From RGIG8368 sp045540275 (GTDB taxonomy: Bacteria > Verrucomicrobiota > Kiritimatiellia > RFP12 > UBA1067): a DNA stretch of 29,063 bases. Positions 14,057-22,692 of this stretch are shown here, piece after piece. The notes beneath the pieces were generated by a model. The model ran no database searches. It was not told where the DNA came from and saw nothing but the letters and a program-made list of their open reading frames with translations. Position 1 is the stretch's first letter. Every line of letters starts with the position of its first letter. The position numbers were made by a program, and so were the translations under genes. The DNA lies in the NCBI GenBank assembly GCA_045540275.1, contig JAZQGX010000299.1, positions 1-29,063 of the forward strand, written 5' to 3'.

Positions 14057-14827
14057 ATGTTCAGAGTTTTCTATTCATTAGCGATGTTGTTCGCGGTGGC
14101 CTGCTGCTACGCAGACACCAATGAAGTCTCAAAAACGTCAGAAATCGGTGGCGACACCGCAGTGTCGAAGGTTGATGCCGCCGACATTCTGGCATCGTGC
14201 ACCCGTATGCTGCCCGCCGAATCCCTGGTCGTCGACGGGAGTATCCGCGTCAGGAAGCCGCGCGGCATTGTGCTGGAAGAGTTCCCGTACCGTCTGCTGA
14301 TCGATTGGGGCAGTGTCAAGCCCTCCGCCGAAATTCATTTTCTTTCCGCCGACGGAACCCGTACCGACGAGCGCGCCACATTGGTGCGCAAGTCCGACGG
14401 AACTTCGCAGATTGCGTACTACCGCAATTCCGGCGGCAAGGTCGAAACCCCGCATCCCGCCGCCAGAGTGCGCGGCACGGATTTGACGTGGCTTGATCTG
14501 TCGCTTGATTTCCTGTGGTGGAAATCGGTGCGTTTCGATGACACCTGGAAGGGCGAAAGCCGCAACGGGCGCGACTGCTATATTATTCTCGCCGCGCCGC
14601 CGGCCCCTATTCCCGGATGCTCGGCAATGCGCATCTGGGTGGATTGCAAACTGCGTTGTTTCCTCCAGGCCGAACAACTTGGTCCTCAGGGGAATGTCGT
14701 GCGCAGGTTTTGGGTGCAGCGGGTGAAGAAATTCAATGACCGCTGGATGATCAAGGACATGCAGGTCGAGACGATAAACAGCGGACATCGCACCCAGCTG
14801 CTGGTCAATCACGCAGTGGCCCCATGA
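14057..14827 (+). CDS. LolA/LolB-like outer-membrane lipoprotein-sorting family protein
   Basis: A 256-residue exported protein. The signal peptide ends near residue 19 (CCYA/D); a lipoprotein cut before one of the paired Cys is less likely. The body has the pattern of LolA-superfamily proteins: a long run of antiparallel strands, RGTDLTWLDLSLDFLWW at about 139-155, an RDCYIILAAPP strand, MRIWVD and a closing RRFWVQRVKKF...WMIKDMQV. Such proteins carry lipids or lipoproteins across the periplasm, but this branch is not characterised. Its stop overlaps the next start (ATGA), putting it in one operon with the two CNNM proteins. It has a possible leaderless start. Confidence 0.65.
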   Translation: MFRVFYSLAMLFAVACCYADTNEVSKTSEIGGDTAVSKVDAADILASCTRMLPAESLVVDGSIRVRKPRGIVLEEFPYRLLIDWGSVKPSAEIHFLSADGTRTDERATLVRKSDGTSQIAYYRNSGGKVETPHPAARVRGTDLTWLDLSLDFLWWKSVRFDDTWKGESRNGRDCYIILAAPPAPIPGCSAMRIWVDCKLRCFLQAEQLGPQGNVVRRFWVQRVKKFNDRWMIKDMQVETINSGHRTQLLVNHAVAP

Positions 14828-16155
14828 GCGATATTTTATTTTTCAGCTGCTCCATAACCGCACTTTGCGCATTGTTCCTTCTGTCCGCGTTGTTCTCCGG
14901 AACTGAAACGGTGATGTTTTCGCTTTCGCCAGTGCAGCTGCAGCGCATCGGGAGACGCAGTCCTTCGCTGAAAACGAAGATCGAACGGTTGCTGTTGAAC
15001 CCATCGTCTGTGCTTGCGCTGCTTCTGGTCGGGAACACTTTTGTCAACTTCTGCGTCGCCGGTCTTGGCTATGTGATTCTCGAGAGGGCGATTCCCAGAT
15101 ACGCCGAAATCGTCTCCGTTCCGCTGATGACGGTATTGTTGTTGCTCTTTGGCGAGGTGATTCCCAAGCGCATTGCGATGACCTGCACCGAGCATCTGGC
15201 GGTAGTCGGCTACTGGGTCGTAAAGATCTTCCGCTGGCCGTTCTATCCGTTCGTTATGGCGATGGGGGCCAGCACCAGGCTCTTTCGCAAGGCGCTCCGC
15301 CGCGAACGCCGTCAGCTCAATGACGACGAACTGCTTACGATTGTGCGAATGAGCGAGAAACAAGGGGTGCTTGACCGAGAAGAGGTTTCCATGGTTGACG
15401 GCATCATGCGCCTTGCCGAGTTGAAGGTTAGCGACGAAATGATTCCGCGCGTCGATATGGCGGCGATTGATCTGGACGAGCCCGCCGCCGGTTATCTGCC
15501 GCTGGCGCGTTCGGCCAAGCACCGCTTTCTGCCGGTATACAGGAAAACACCGGATCAGATCGAGGGATTTCTCGATGTCGTTCCGTTTTTGCTCGATCCT
15601 GAACACCGCATCAGCACGGCAATGCGCAAGCCGATTTTCGTTCCGGAAAACCTTTCGCTGGACAAGCTGCTGGTCTCATTCCAGACTCACGGAAACACCA
15701 TCGCCTGCGTTCTGGACGAATACGGCGGAACCGCCGGCATCATCACGCTCAACGATGTGCTGGAGGTGGTCACCGACCCGGTGCTGTCGGGCGGCGAAAC
15801 GGAGGATGATGACATCAAGCCGTTGGGCAAAGACGTGTGGCGGCTCGACGGAAAGGTGGGCATCGAGCGCATCAACCACGAGTTGAATCTCTCGCTGAGT
15901 GCCGACGATTCGGACCGGATTTCAGGATGGATCACCTTCCATGCGGAGTGCATACCGTATCCCGGTCTCGAGGTTCATGCGCAGGGGTGCAAGGTGACCG
16001 TGCTTTCGATGCGCCGTCGGGGAATCACCGCCGTGCGTCTTGAGGTTGTCAGCCGCCGTAGCACCGACCCCGAGGAGGAGCTCAAGGAGATGCTGGAAGA
16101 GGAGGATAACGACCTTCGCGCATCGTTGCCAGAAGAAGATGGGGGCGAATCATGA
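14824..16155 (+). CDS. CNNM/CorC (HlyC)-family transporter with CBS domains
   Basis: A 443-residue inner-membrane protein. The DUF21/CNNM membrane domain (about 1-150) carries FSGTETV (24-30), LVGNTFVN (68-75) and GEVIPKRIA (110-118), the family's ion-site motifs. A paired CBS module (about 205-320) starts with the DEMIPRVDM motif and contains DEYGGTAGIITLNDVLE (298-314). A CorC_HlyC domain (about 330-412) and a strongly acidic tail end the protein. Relatives export Mg2+ or sense its level. It is the second gene of an ATGA-linked trio and is followed by a shorter paralogue. Confidence 0.9.
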   Translation: MSDILFFSCSITALCALFLLSALFSGTETVMFSLSPVQLQRIGRRSPSLKTKIERLLLNPSSVLALLLVGNTFVNFCVAGLGYVILERAIPRYAEIVSVPLMTVLLLLFGEVIPKRIAMTCTEHLAVVGYWVVKIFRWPFYPFVMAMGASTRLFRKALRRERRQLNDDELLTIVRMSEKQGVLDREEVSMVDGIMRLAELKVSDEMIPRVDMAAIDLDEPAAGYLPLARSAKHRFLPVYRKTPDQIEGFLDVVPFLLDPEHRISTAMRKPIFVPENLSLDKLLVSFQTHGNTIACVLDEYGGTAGIITLNDVLEVVTDPVLSGGETEDDDIKPLGKDVWRLDGKVGIERINHELNLSLSADDSDRISGWITFHAECIPYPGLEVHAQGCKVTVLSMRRRGITAVRLEVVSRRSTDPEEELKEMLEEEDNDLRASLPEEDGGES

Positions 16156-17141
16156 ATCAGACCATGATGTTCTGCCTTCTCGGTATGTTTGCCTGTCTGA
16201 TGCTCTCGTCGTTTTTTTCGGGGTTTGAGGCGGGAATCCTCTCGATCAACTCGGCGCGCTTGATGCACTGGGTGCGGGCGGGGCTGAAACCAGCCGTGCG
16301 TCTGCACAGGCACCTTTCGGATATGCATCACACGCTGACCACCATTCTGGTGGGCAACAATCTCTGCAATGTTTTGCTGTCGACCCTTTCGGCATACGTC
16401 GCCGCCAATATGTTCTCCGGCGACGGATTGCTTAATGCCGCATGGTCGGCGGGCGTGGCCTGCGTGATTTTGTATCTCGGCGAATACATGCCAAAGCTGC
16501 TCTTTTCAACCAGGCCGCTTCGGCGCACGGTTCTGATGTGTCCGCTGTTCTCTTTCGTTTCGAAGCTGCTGCGTCCGATTACCGCCGTCATAATTTTCAT
16601 GACCCAGTGGATAATTCCGGCCGCCTCCGGAAAAAAGAACGACCGTTTCTACTTCTCCATCGATTACCTTGAAAATCTGATTTCCGACAAAAAGAGCGGG
16701 GCGGATATCACGCCGTTTGAACGGATGATGATCCGGCGCGTTCTGGCGATGCACCGGCAAACCGCGCGCGACGTGATGAAACCGCTGGATGAGGTGGTCA
16801 TCGCCACCGACGAGTTGACGGTACAAGGCTGCTGCGAGCTGGCGCGCACTTCGGGGCATCTGCGCATTCCGATATTCAGCCAAGACCGCAAAATCTGCTT
16901 TGGCGTCATGCATGTGCTTGACGAGCTCACCCGTCCGGTATTCGCCGGCGAGACGCTTGCGCGCCGGCGCGCCCGCCGTCCCGTGTTCGTGTACGGAGAT
17001 ATTCCGACCGACGATATTCTGACCCTGATGCGCCGCAACCGGAGTCCGCTGGTGGTGGTGCGCGACGAGTTGACCAATCTTCCGATCGGCATCGTTTCCG
17101 AACACGAACTTCTGCGCACGCTGATTGATTCGTCGCAATAA
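16152..17141 (+). CDS. Second CNNM/DUF21-CBS protein, lacking the CorC_HlyC domain
   Basis: A 329-residue paralogue of the preceding protein. The membrane domain (about 1-160) has FFSGFEAG (21-28) and LVGNNLCN (66-73), then GEYMPKLL where the other has GEVIPKRI. The CBS region (about 190-325) begins with ARDVMKPLDEV and ends with LPIGIVSEHELLRTLI. The CorC_HlyC domain and the acidic tail are absent and the polar residues of the membrane motifs differ (FEAG for TETV). CNNM proteins are dimers, so the two genes, coupled by ATGA, may form a heterodimer. Paired genes of this type occur in other bacteria; the function of the pairing is not established. Confidence 0.85.
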   Translation: MNQTMMFCLLGMFACLMLSSFFSGFEAGILSINSARLMHWVRAGLKPAVRLHRHLSDMHHTLTTILVGNNLCNVLLSTLSAYVAANMFSGDGLLNAAWSAGVACVILYLGEYMPKLLFSTRPLRRTVLMCPLFSFVSKLLRPITAVIIFMTQWIIPAASGKKNDRFYFSIDYLENLISDKKSGADITPFERMMIRRVLAMHRQTARDVMKPLDEVVIATDELTVQGCCELARTSGHLRIPIFSQDRKICFGVMHVLDELTRPVFAGETLARRRARRPVFVYGDIPTDDILTLMRRNRSPLVVVRDELTNLPIGIVSEHELLRTLIDSSQ

Positions 17142-17261
17142 CATCTGCTCTCTCCGCTCCGCGGCGGAGGAACGCGCAAGCTATCAGAAACATCTTCCAA
17201 AGAAAATGCGCATGTGATAAAATTCAAAAAATTAACAACTTTTTCAAACAAGGAGATAAAA

Positions 17262-17813
17262 ATGAAAAGATGGGTTTGTCCCGTGTGTGGATATGTACAT
17301 GAAGGGGATGCCGCTCCCGAAAAATGCCCGCAGTGCGGAGTTCCCGGCGCGAAGTTCAGGGAAGAGGCCGCGCAGTCTGGGAAGAAGGTTTGGGCGTGCG
17401 AACATACGGTTGGCGCAGGCAAGGTGGATGACGCCCAGGTCATGCAGGGTCTTCGCGACCACTTCAACGGTGAATGCGCAGAGGTGGGAATGTATCTTGC
17501 CATGTCCCGTCAGGCCGAGCGAGAGGGATATCCAGAAATCGCCGAAGCATTCAAGCGCTACGCCTTTGAAGAGGCCGAACATGCGGCGAAATTCGCTGAA
17601 CTGCTTGGCGAGGTGCTCACCTCCTCCACCCAGAAGAATGTGGCGATGCGAGCCGATGCCGAGCAGGGTGCTTGTGCGGCCAAGCTGGAGATCGCCAAGC
17701 GTGCCAAAGAGCTGGGCTACGATGCCATCCACGACACCGTACACGAAATGGCCCGCGATGAGGCCCGTCACGGAGCCGGTTTCGAAGGTCTTCTGAACCG
17801 CTACTTCAAATAA
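17262..17813 (+). CDS. Reverse-type rubrerythrin (N-terminal rubredoxin domain)
   Basis: A cytoplasmic non-haem iron protein of 183 residues that reduces hydrogen peroxide in anaerobes. The rubredoxin-like site comes first (Cys6, Cys9, Cys22, Cys25), the reverse of the classical order. A ferritin-like four-helix domain (about 55-183) has the diiron ligands in ECAEVGMY (71-78), EEAEHA (103-108), a central helix with Glu134, and DEARH (166-170). The start at ATG 17262 is set by aaggag at 17250-17255; the frame is open for 16 more codons that lack a ribosome site. It is likely monocistronic, ending in the terminator at 17823. It suggests an oxygen-sensitive life style. Confidence 0.93.
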   Translation: MKRWVCPVCGYVHEGDAAPEKCPQCGVPGAKFREEAAQSGKKVWACEHTVGAGKVDDAQVMQGLRDHFNGECAEVGMYLAMSRQAEREGYPEIAEAFKRYAFEEAEHAAKFAELLGEVLTSSTQKNVAMRADAEQGACAAKLEIAKRAKELGYDAIHDTVHEMARDEARHGAGFEGLLNRYFK

Positions 17814-17822
17814 ATTGACTAT

Positions 17823-17861
17823 GCGGACGCGTCTTCACCTAAAGGCGCGTCCGCCGGTTTT
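17823..17861 (+). terminator. Terminator-like hairpin after the rubrerythrin gene
   Basis: gcggacgcg (17823-17831) pairs perfectly with cgcgtccgc (17846-17854) across a 14-base loop, followed after cgg by only four T. It begins 10 bases after the stop codon. The short T-run makes it a moderate candidate. Confidence 0.5.
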
Positions 17862-17888
17862 CAGACCGCAGCAACAAGGTTGTTCACT

Positions 17889-19529
17889 ATGATAATCGCA
17901 GATATTCTGACAGAAAACGCCAAACGCTGGCCCAATGATGTGTCGTTGGTCGAAATCAATCCGCAGGCACTCGAAGCCAAGCACGTGACGTGGAAAGAGT
18001 ATTCGCTCATCGAGGGAAGCGCCAACGATTCATTCCGCAGTGAAATCACATGGGCGGAATTCGACGAAAAGGCAAACCGCTTCGCCAATTTCCTGCTTTC
18101 CCGCGGATATAAAAAGGGCGATAAGGTCGCGATTTTGTTGATGAACTGCCTTGAGTGGTTGCCTATATATTTCGGCATCCTGCGCGCCGGCTGCATGGCG
18201 GTTCCGCTCAACTTCCGCTATACCGCCGACGAGATACGTTATTGCCTCGATCTGGCGGATGCCGATGCGCTTCTGTTCGGACCCGAGTTTATCGGACGGA
18301 TCGAGCAGATCGCCGACCGGATGCCTCGCGTGAAACTGCGCCTGTATGTCGGCGACGACTGCCCCTCCTTCGCGGAGAGCTACCGCGCTCTGGTTTCCTA
18401 CTGCTCCTCCCGCCAACCGTCGATCCCGATGGGCGAGGACGACGATGCGGCGATTTATTTTTCGTCGGGCACAACCGGTTTCCCCAAAGCGATCGTGCTG
18501 CAGCACCATGCGCTGCTGCATTCGTGCAAGGTTGAGCAGAATCACCACGGCCAGACCAAGGACGACTGTTTTCTCTGCATACCTCCGCTCTATCATACCG
18601 GTGCGAAGATGCACTGGTTCGGAAGTTTTCTGGTGGGCGGTAAATCGGTGTTGCTAAAAGGCGTAACTCCCGAGTGGATCCTTCGTGCGGTCTCCGAGGA
18701 GAAGTGCTCGATTGTCTGGTTGCTGGTTCCCTGGGCGCAGGACATTCTCGATGCCATCGAGCGTGGTGCGGTGAAACTGGAAGATTACGATCTTTCCCGC
18801 TGGCGCCTGATGCACATCGGCGCGCAGCCGGTGCCACCGACATTGATAAAACGCTGGAAGAAAGTGTTCCCGGACCACGATTACGACACCAATTACGGAC
18901 TCTCCGAATCCACCGGCCCCGGAGCGGTGCATCTCGGAATTGAAAATATCGACCACGTCGGCGCAATCGGCGTCGCCGGTTTCGGGTGGGAGACGAAAAT
19001 CGTGCGTCCGGACGGCAGCGAGGTTACTCCCGGCGAGGTCGGGGAACTGGCGGTGCGGGGTCCTGGCGTGCTGCGCTGCTACTACAAAAATCCCGAAGCC
19101 ACTGCGGAGATTCTTTCGCCTGACGGATGGCTGCGCACCGGCGACATGGCCGAGATGCGCGACGGCTTCATCTATCTTGTCGACCGTGCCAAAGATGTGA
19201 TTATCACCGGCGGAGAGAATCTCTATCCGGTGCAGATCGAAGATTTCATGCGCGGCAACCCCAAGATCAAGGATGTGGCGGTTATTGGACTGCCCGATGA
19301 ACGTCTGGGCGAAATCGCCGCTGCCATCGTCGAAGTGAAAGAGTCGATGGAATTGACAGAGGCCGAGCTAGAATCGTTCTGCCTCGATCTGCCCAGATAC
19401 AAGCGTCCGCGCAAATTCATCTTCGCGCCGGTTCCGCGCAATCCCACCGGTAAAATCGAAAAACCGAAGCTGCGCAGAATGTACTGCGGCGAAAGTCTGG
19501 TTGCGCAGCAGGTCGGTCTCAAGGTATGA
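17889..19529 (+). CDS. AMP-forming acyl-CoA synthetase/ligase
   Basis: A 546-residue ANL-superfamily enzyme that adenylates a carboxylic acid and transfers it to CoA. Motifs in order: P-loop YFSSGTTGFPKA (190-201), the NYGLSESTGPG region, TGDMAEMRDGFIYLVDRAKD with the hinge, and PTGKIEKPKL near the C-terminus containing the adenylation lysine. About 15-20 residues around 30-50 (KHVTWKEYSLIEGSAN...) enlarge the N-terminal part compared with common members. The acid used is unknown; medium/long-chain or aromatic acids are possible. ATG 17889 has aagg at 17876-17879. It overlaps the recombinase gene in ATGA, an unexpected partner. Confidence 0.88.
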   Translation: MIIADILTENAKRWPNDVSLVEINPQALEAKHVTWKEYSLIEGSANDSFRSEITWAEFDEKANRFANFLLSRGYKKGDKVAILLMNCLEWLPIYFGILRAGCMAVPLNFRYTADEIRYCLDLADADALLFGPEFIGRIEQIADRMPRVKLRLYVGDDCPSFAESYRALVSYCSSRQPSIPMGEDDDAAIYFSSGTTGFPKAIVLQHHALLHSCKVEQNHHGQTKDDCFLCIPPLYHTGAKMHWFGSFLVGGKSVLLKGVTPEWILRAVSEEKCSIVWLLVPWAQDILDAIERGAVKLEDYDLSRWRLMHIGAQPVPPTLIKRWKKVFPDHDYDTNYGLSESTGPGAVHLGIENIDHVGAIGVAGFGWETKIVRPDGSEVTPGEVGELAVRGPGVLRCYYKNPEATAEILSPDGWLRTGDMAEMRDGFIYLVDRAKDVIITGGENLYPVQIEDFMRGNPKIKDVAVIGLPDERLGEIAAAIVEVKESMELTEAELESFCLDLPRYKRPRKFIFAPVPRNPTGKIEKPKLRRMYCGESLVAQQVGLKV

Positions 19530-20503
19530 ATACCGATGATGCGCTGTGCGCGAGATTCTTCGGCTATCTTGCAACTACGCGCGATGCCTCCGCGCACACC
19601 ATTGACGCATACACCCGGGACTTGACGCAATTCGCCGAATCATTCCCTGCCGAGCGCGGATGGGAATCGGTTACGACGGGCGAGGCCCGGGATTTTCTCG
19701 TGAAGCTCGGCAAGACCGGTGTCCAGAGCGCCACCGTCCGGCGCAAGCTGGCGGCGATTCGCTCCTTCTACACTTTTCTCCGCCGGATCAAGACGGTGAA
19801 GGAAAATCCGTTTTCGGGCGTTCGCGGTCCGAGGAAGGCGCGAAGTCTGCCGGTGGTAATGACCCGCGATGACATAATCCGCTTTATGGCCGCACCTCGC
19901 GCGTTTCTCGAAGAACGGGCGCATGCCTGCGGCTCGGTGTCCCCCGAGGATCGCTTTCTCGCGTTGCGCGACACCGCCATTTTCGAAGTGATGTACAGCA
20001 CCGGCTGCCGAGTAAGCGAAATAGCCGGAATGTCGCGCGAAAAAATTACCGTTGTCGGCACGGATGGTGCCGTGGTCAGGGTGCTGGGGAAGGGGAACAA
20101 AGAGCGTATGTGCGTAATAGGAAGACGTGCGCTCGATGCGCTTGACGCACTTGACCGGTCGGGCGTTGCGGCGATGCCGGTCAAGGATGAGGCGGGTACT
20201 CCAGTCTTCACCTCCGCAGAGGGTTCACGTCTGACTACAAGAACCATCGAGCGGCGCATGAAAATCTGGCTGGCGGCAGCCGATCTGCCGCCGGATCTGA
20301 CTCCGCACAAGCTTCGCCACAGCTTTGCCACCCACCTTCTCGATGCCGGCGCGGATTTGCGCGGCGTGCAGGAACTGCTTGGACACTCCTCGCTCTCGAC
20401 AACCCAGATTTACACGCACATATCAATCGCGCGACTTAAAGATGAATACGATGTGCACCATCCGCGCTCGGGAAGATACGAGGCGAATCCCGGGAAGCGA
20501 TGA
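19526..20503 (+). CDS. Tyrosine recombinase of the XerC/XerD type
   Basis: A 325-residue site-specific recombinase. The N-terminal SAM-like core-binding domain (about 5-95) is followed by the catalytic domain with a full residue set: Arg162 (GCRVSE), Lys189 (GKGNKE), His261 and Arg264 (HKLRHSFATHLLDAGADLR), His287 (LGHSSL) and Tyr296 (TQIYTH). The close match to the Xer signature favours the housekeeping chromosome-dimer-resolution role over a phage integrase; no att repeats or phage genes are nearby. It is a little longer than E. coli XerC/D (298), with about 15 extra residues around 125-142. Translation is coupled to the acyl-CoA ligase by a 4-base overlap. Confidence 0.9.
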   Translation: MNTDDALCARFFGYLATTRDASAHTIDAYTRDLTQFAESFPAERGWESVTTGEARDFLVKLGKTGVQSATVRRKLAAIRSFYTFLRRIKTVKENPFSGVRGPRKARSLPVVMTRDDIIRFMAAPRAFLEERAHACGSVSPEDRFLALRDTAIFEVMYSTGCRVSEIAGMSREKITVVGTDGAVVRVLGKGNKERMCVIGRRALDALDALDRSGVAAMPVKDEAGTPVFTSAEGSRLTTRTIERRMKIWLAAADLPPDLTPHKLRHSFATHLLDAGADLRGVQELLGHSSLSTTQIYTHISIARLKDEYDVHHPRSGRYEANPGKR

Positions 20504-20508
20504 CGCAA

Positions 20509-21768
20509 TCAGCAACCGCTGTCGTGCTGAATGCACCTTTTCCCTATTTCGATAAACGATCCGATGCAATCAAAGGCATTTGAGGCCCAGGCGATCGGTC
20601 GTACTCGTCCGTGCGTGCCTTTGATTCGGGTGGCATCCTGACAGGTGCCGGGAGGAAGCAACGAGCCAAAAAAGAGTTCACACGGATCGAATCCCGGTTT
20701 GGAGTGGATGTCGACGTGTGTGGCATAATCGGGAGCTTCCGAGGCCTTGCTCCACCAGGGATAGTGACACCATGCGCCGGGTCTGGCGGTAAGCAGAATT
20801 TCGCCGGCGTTTTTATGCGCCCATGGCGAGTCGGCGCTTTTGATCTCGGCGGTTTCGTAATCGCCCGTTGCAATCAAGGCGTCGTGCACGCGGGAAACGT
20901 CGTCGGGATCCCTGACGAAGACTTGCGCGATTTCATGATCCGCCATCGCAAAGGCGCGCGAATGGTGGAGATCGGCGTAGGCGCGCCCCCTGAGCGTTCG
21001 GATCGAGAGCAGCCCGCGTTCGCGCAGAGTGCGATTGGGATATACGGGCCCGAGCGTCGCATCGGAGATCGCGTAATCGCCGACGACGGTCAGGTGCGCC
21101 CCTTTTTTTTCAGCAAAATCGGCAAGTGTTTTGAGCTGCTTTTCAACCCGCATGAACGAACCGGAACAACGCTTGTCGCCGGGGCCGAACCGCTGCAGAT
21201 CGTAGTCGAGCGTGGGAAGATAGGCGAAGACAAAGTCGCAATCGTAAAATTCGACGGCCTCGACGATGTGCCCGGTCACCGCATCGCCGATGACCGGACT
21301 CGACAGCGGCCCCCAGTAGCGGTGGAGCGGAAATGTGCCGAGGCGCCTTTCAAGATGGGGTGCAAGCCCATCTGGTCTTGCGAGGTTGCCCATGATGATT
21401 CCGCCGCCGTGCTTATGGACGGGAGCGGGTGATAGCACCATGTCGCAGGTCTCGCCCAAGCTCTGCTGCCAGAACAGGAGCGCGACGCTCCTGCCTGCGG
21501 CGCGGATTCCGTCCCATATCCGTCCGCCTTCGACCAGGTCGGCGGACTGCTCCCAGAACATGGTGCGGTGCAGACGGCGCGAGAAAAAACCGTTGCAGAC
21601 CATGCCGTGCTCCTTCGGGGCGAGTGCGGTGCGCAAACTCGCCTGAGCCGTGCAGGTGACCGCGGGAAATACCGAGTCGGTCGGTTGAAATTTCAAACCG
21701 GGAGGCGCCTTGATTTTTTCGGCCTCTTTCCATCCTAGTCCTGCAACAACGACAATCAGATGTCTCAT
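20509..21768 (-). CDS. Alkaline-phosphatase-superfamily phosphodiesterase, EboF-like
   Basis: A 419-residue protein of the nucleotide pyrophosphatase/phosphodiesterase group. The nucleophile region FPAVTCTAQASLRTA (34-48), with EHGMVCNG (53-60) and a FWEQSADLVEGGRIWD stretch, closely follows the pattern I recall from EboF proteins and related bacterial pyrophosphatases. Metal-ligand regions are TVVGDYAISDA and DIHSKPGFDPCELFF. No signal peptide is seen, so it should act in the cytoplasm. It is last in a five-gene minus-strand operon, 12 bases after the prenyltransferase, and converges with the recombinase gene leaving five bases. The substrate is unknown; a diphosphate or phosphodiester intermediate of the same pathway is a reasonable guess. 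Confidence 0.75.
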   Translation of the reverse strand: MRHLIVVVAGLGWKEAEKIKAPPGLKFQPTDSVFPAVTCTAQASLRTALAPKEHGMVCNGFFSRRLHRTMFWEQSADLVEGGRIWDGIRAAGRSVALLFWQQSLGETCDMVLSPAPVHKHGGGIIMGNLARPDGLAPHLERRLGTFPLHRYWGPLSSPVIGDAVTGHIVEAVEFYDCDFVFAYLPTLDYDLQRFGPGDKRCSGSFMRVEKQLKTLADFAEKKGAHLTVVGDYAISDATLGPVYPNRTLRERGLLSIRTLRGRAYADLHHSRAFAMADHEIAQVFVRDPDDVSRVHDALIATGDYETAEIKSADSPWAHKNAGEILLTARPGAWCHYPWWSKASEAPDYATHVDIHSKPGFDPCELFFGSLLPPGTCQDATRIKGTHGRVRPIAWASNAFDCIGSFIEIGKRCIQHDSGC

Positions 21769-21780
21769 CTCTGCTCCATG

Positions 21781-22692
21781 TTATGATCCGGATATCGCCG
21801 GAAGGATTTTGCGGATCAGCAATCTCGAAAAAAAACAGGTGGCAACAATCGCTAGCGGCAGCAGCGAGTCGGCGCAGGCGGCAAAACCGAACTGCAGGTA
21901 GATAAGCATTCCGATGGCGAGTCCGACGGCTTTTGACCTGGTGCCGGAATCGTGTTTGCGTCCGAGTGGCGCTACTGCCCGGCAGAAGCCGTAGGCTGCG
22001 AACAGCGAGCCGGCCAGCGGCAGGACGGTCGTGAATATATCCGAGTGCGCGGTGAAAGGCGCCAGCGCCGGGAGCATTGCGGCCGACGCGGGAAGGAATC
22101 GCAACGCATTCAGAGGGCGGGCAGCCTGATGCTCGTCTTCGGCAATCAGCGTGACGCCGGCGATGTACAATGTCCATCCCGCAAGCACCGGAGCGCACGA
22201 CATCAGAGCTGCGGTTGCGCATTCGGATGCAATGGCGATGCCGCACATCACGTTCAGTCCGCGGCAGAGTCCCATCAGCGGTGCGGCAAGCGGACGGAAC
22301 CGGTCTTTTACGCGGTTGTAGAGGAGGATGACAATCGTCAAGATGGCGGCGACCGTAAACCAGCAGCGGCCTAGTCCGGCGACCGCACCGGAGGCAAACG
22401 CTAGGACACAGCAGAGCAGTCGAAAATTCCTGGCGGCATTTTTTGTTATGGCTCCGGATGGAATCGGGCGTTGCGGAGAATCCGTGGCATCGCGGGCGGA
22501 ATCGACGATGTCGTTGTCGACCAGACCCCCGGTGTAAAGTGCGATGGACGCCGCTGAAGCCGCCAACATCCGGAGGGGGGAGGGGAGAGGGACGGAGGAG
22601 AAACAGGCGGCGGCGACCGCGCCTGCGACCACATCGCCGGGGACGGTGGGCAGATTCGGCAGTCGCACAAGTTGCAGCCATGCTTTAATCAT
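21781..22692 (-). CDS. UbiA-family prenyltransferase, EboC-like
   Basis: A membrane enzyme of 303 residues with about eight helices. The first prenyl-diphosphate motif is intact (NDIVDSARD at 60-68, followed by RPIPSG at 75-80). The second acidic motif is unusual: LIAEDEHQAARPLN in place of DxxxDxxxG, which may alter metal binding or substrate. The opening LQLVRLPNLPTVPGD (6-20) recalls EboC-type proteins and chlorophyll-synthase-like enzymes rather than MenA, and it differs strongly from the MenA-like protein at 12163. It overlaps the U32 gene by eight bases (ATG inside the end of that frame), so the two are translationally coupled. The acceptor is unknown. Confidence 0.82.
   Translation of the reverse strand: MIKAWLQLVRLPNLPTVPGDVVAGAVAAACFSSVPLPSPLRMLAASAASIALYTGGLVDNDIVDSARDATDSPQRPIPSGAITKNAARNFRLLCCVLAFASGAVAGLGRCWFTVAAILTIVILLYNRVKDRFRPLAAPLMGLCRGLNVMCGIAIASECATAALMSCAPVLAGWTLYIAGVTLIAEDEHQAARPLNALRFLPASAAMLPALAPFTAHSDIFTTVLPLAGSLFAAYGFCRAVAPLGRKHDSGTRSKAVGLAIGMLIYLQFGFAACADSLLPLAIVATCFFSRLLIRKILPAISGS

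Noticed and set aside
17214..17261. An N-terminal extension of the rubrerythrin from GTG 17214
   Set aside because: The ATG at 17262 has a strong aaggag and begins directly with the rubredoxin motif.
19526..20503. Phage or integron integrase
   Set aside because: The catalytic motifs fit Xer recombinases and there are no att repeats, cassettes or phage genes nearby.
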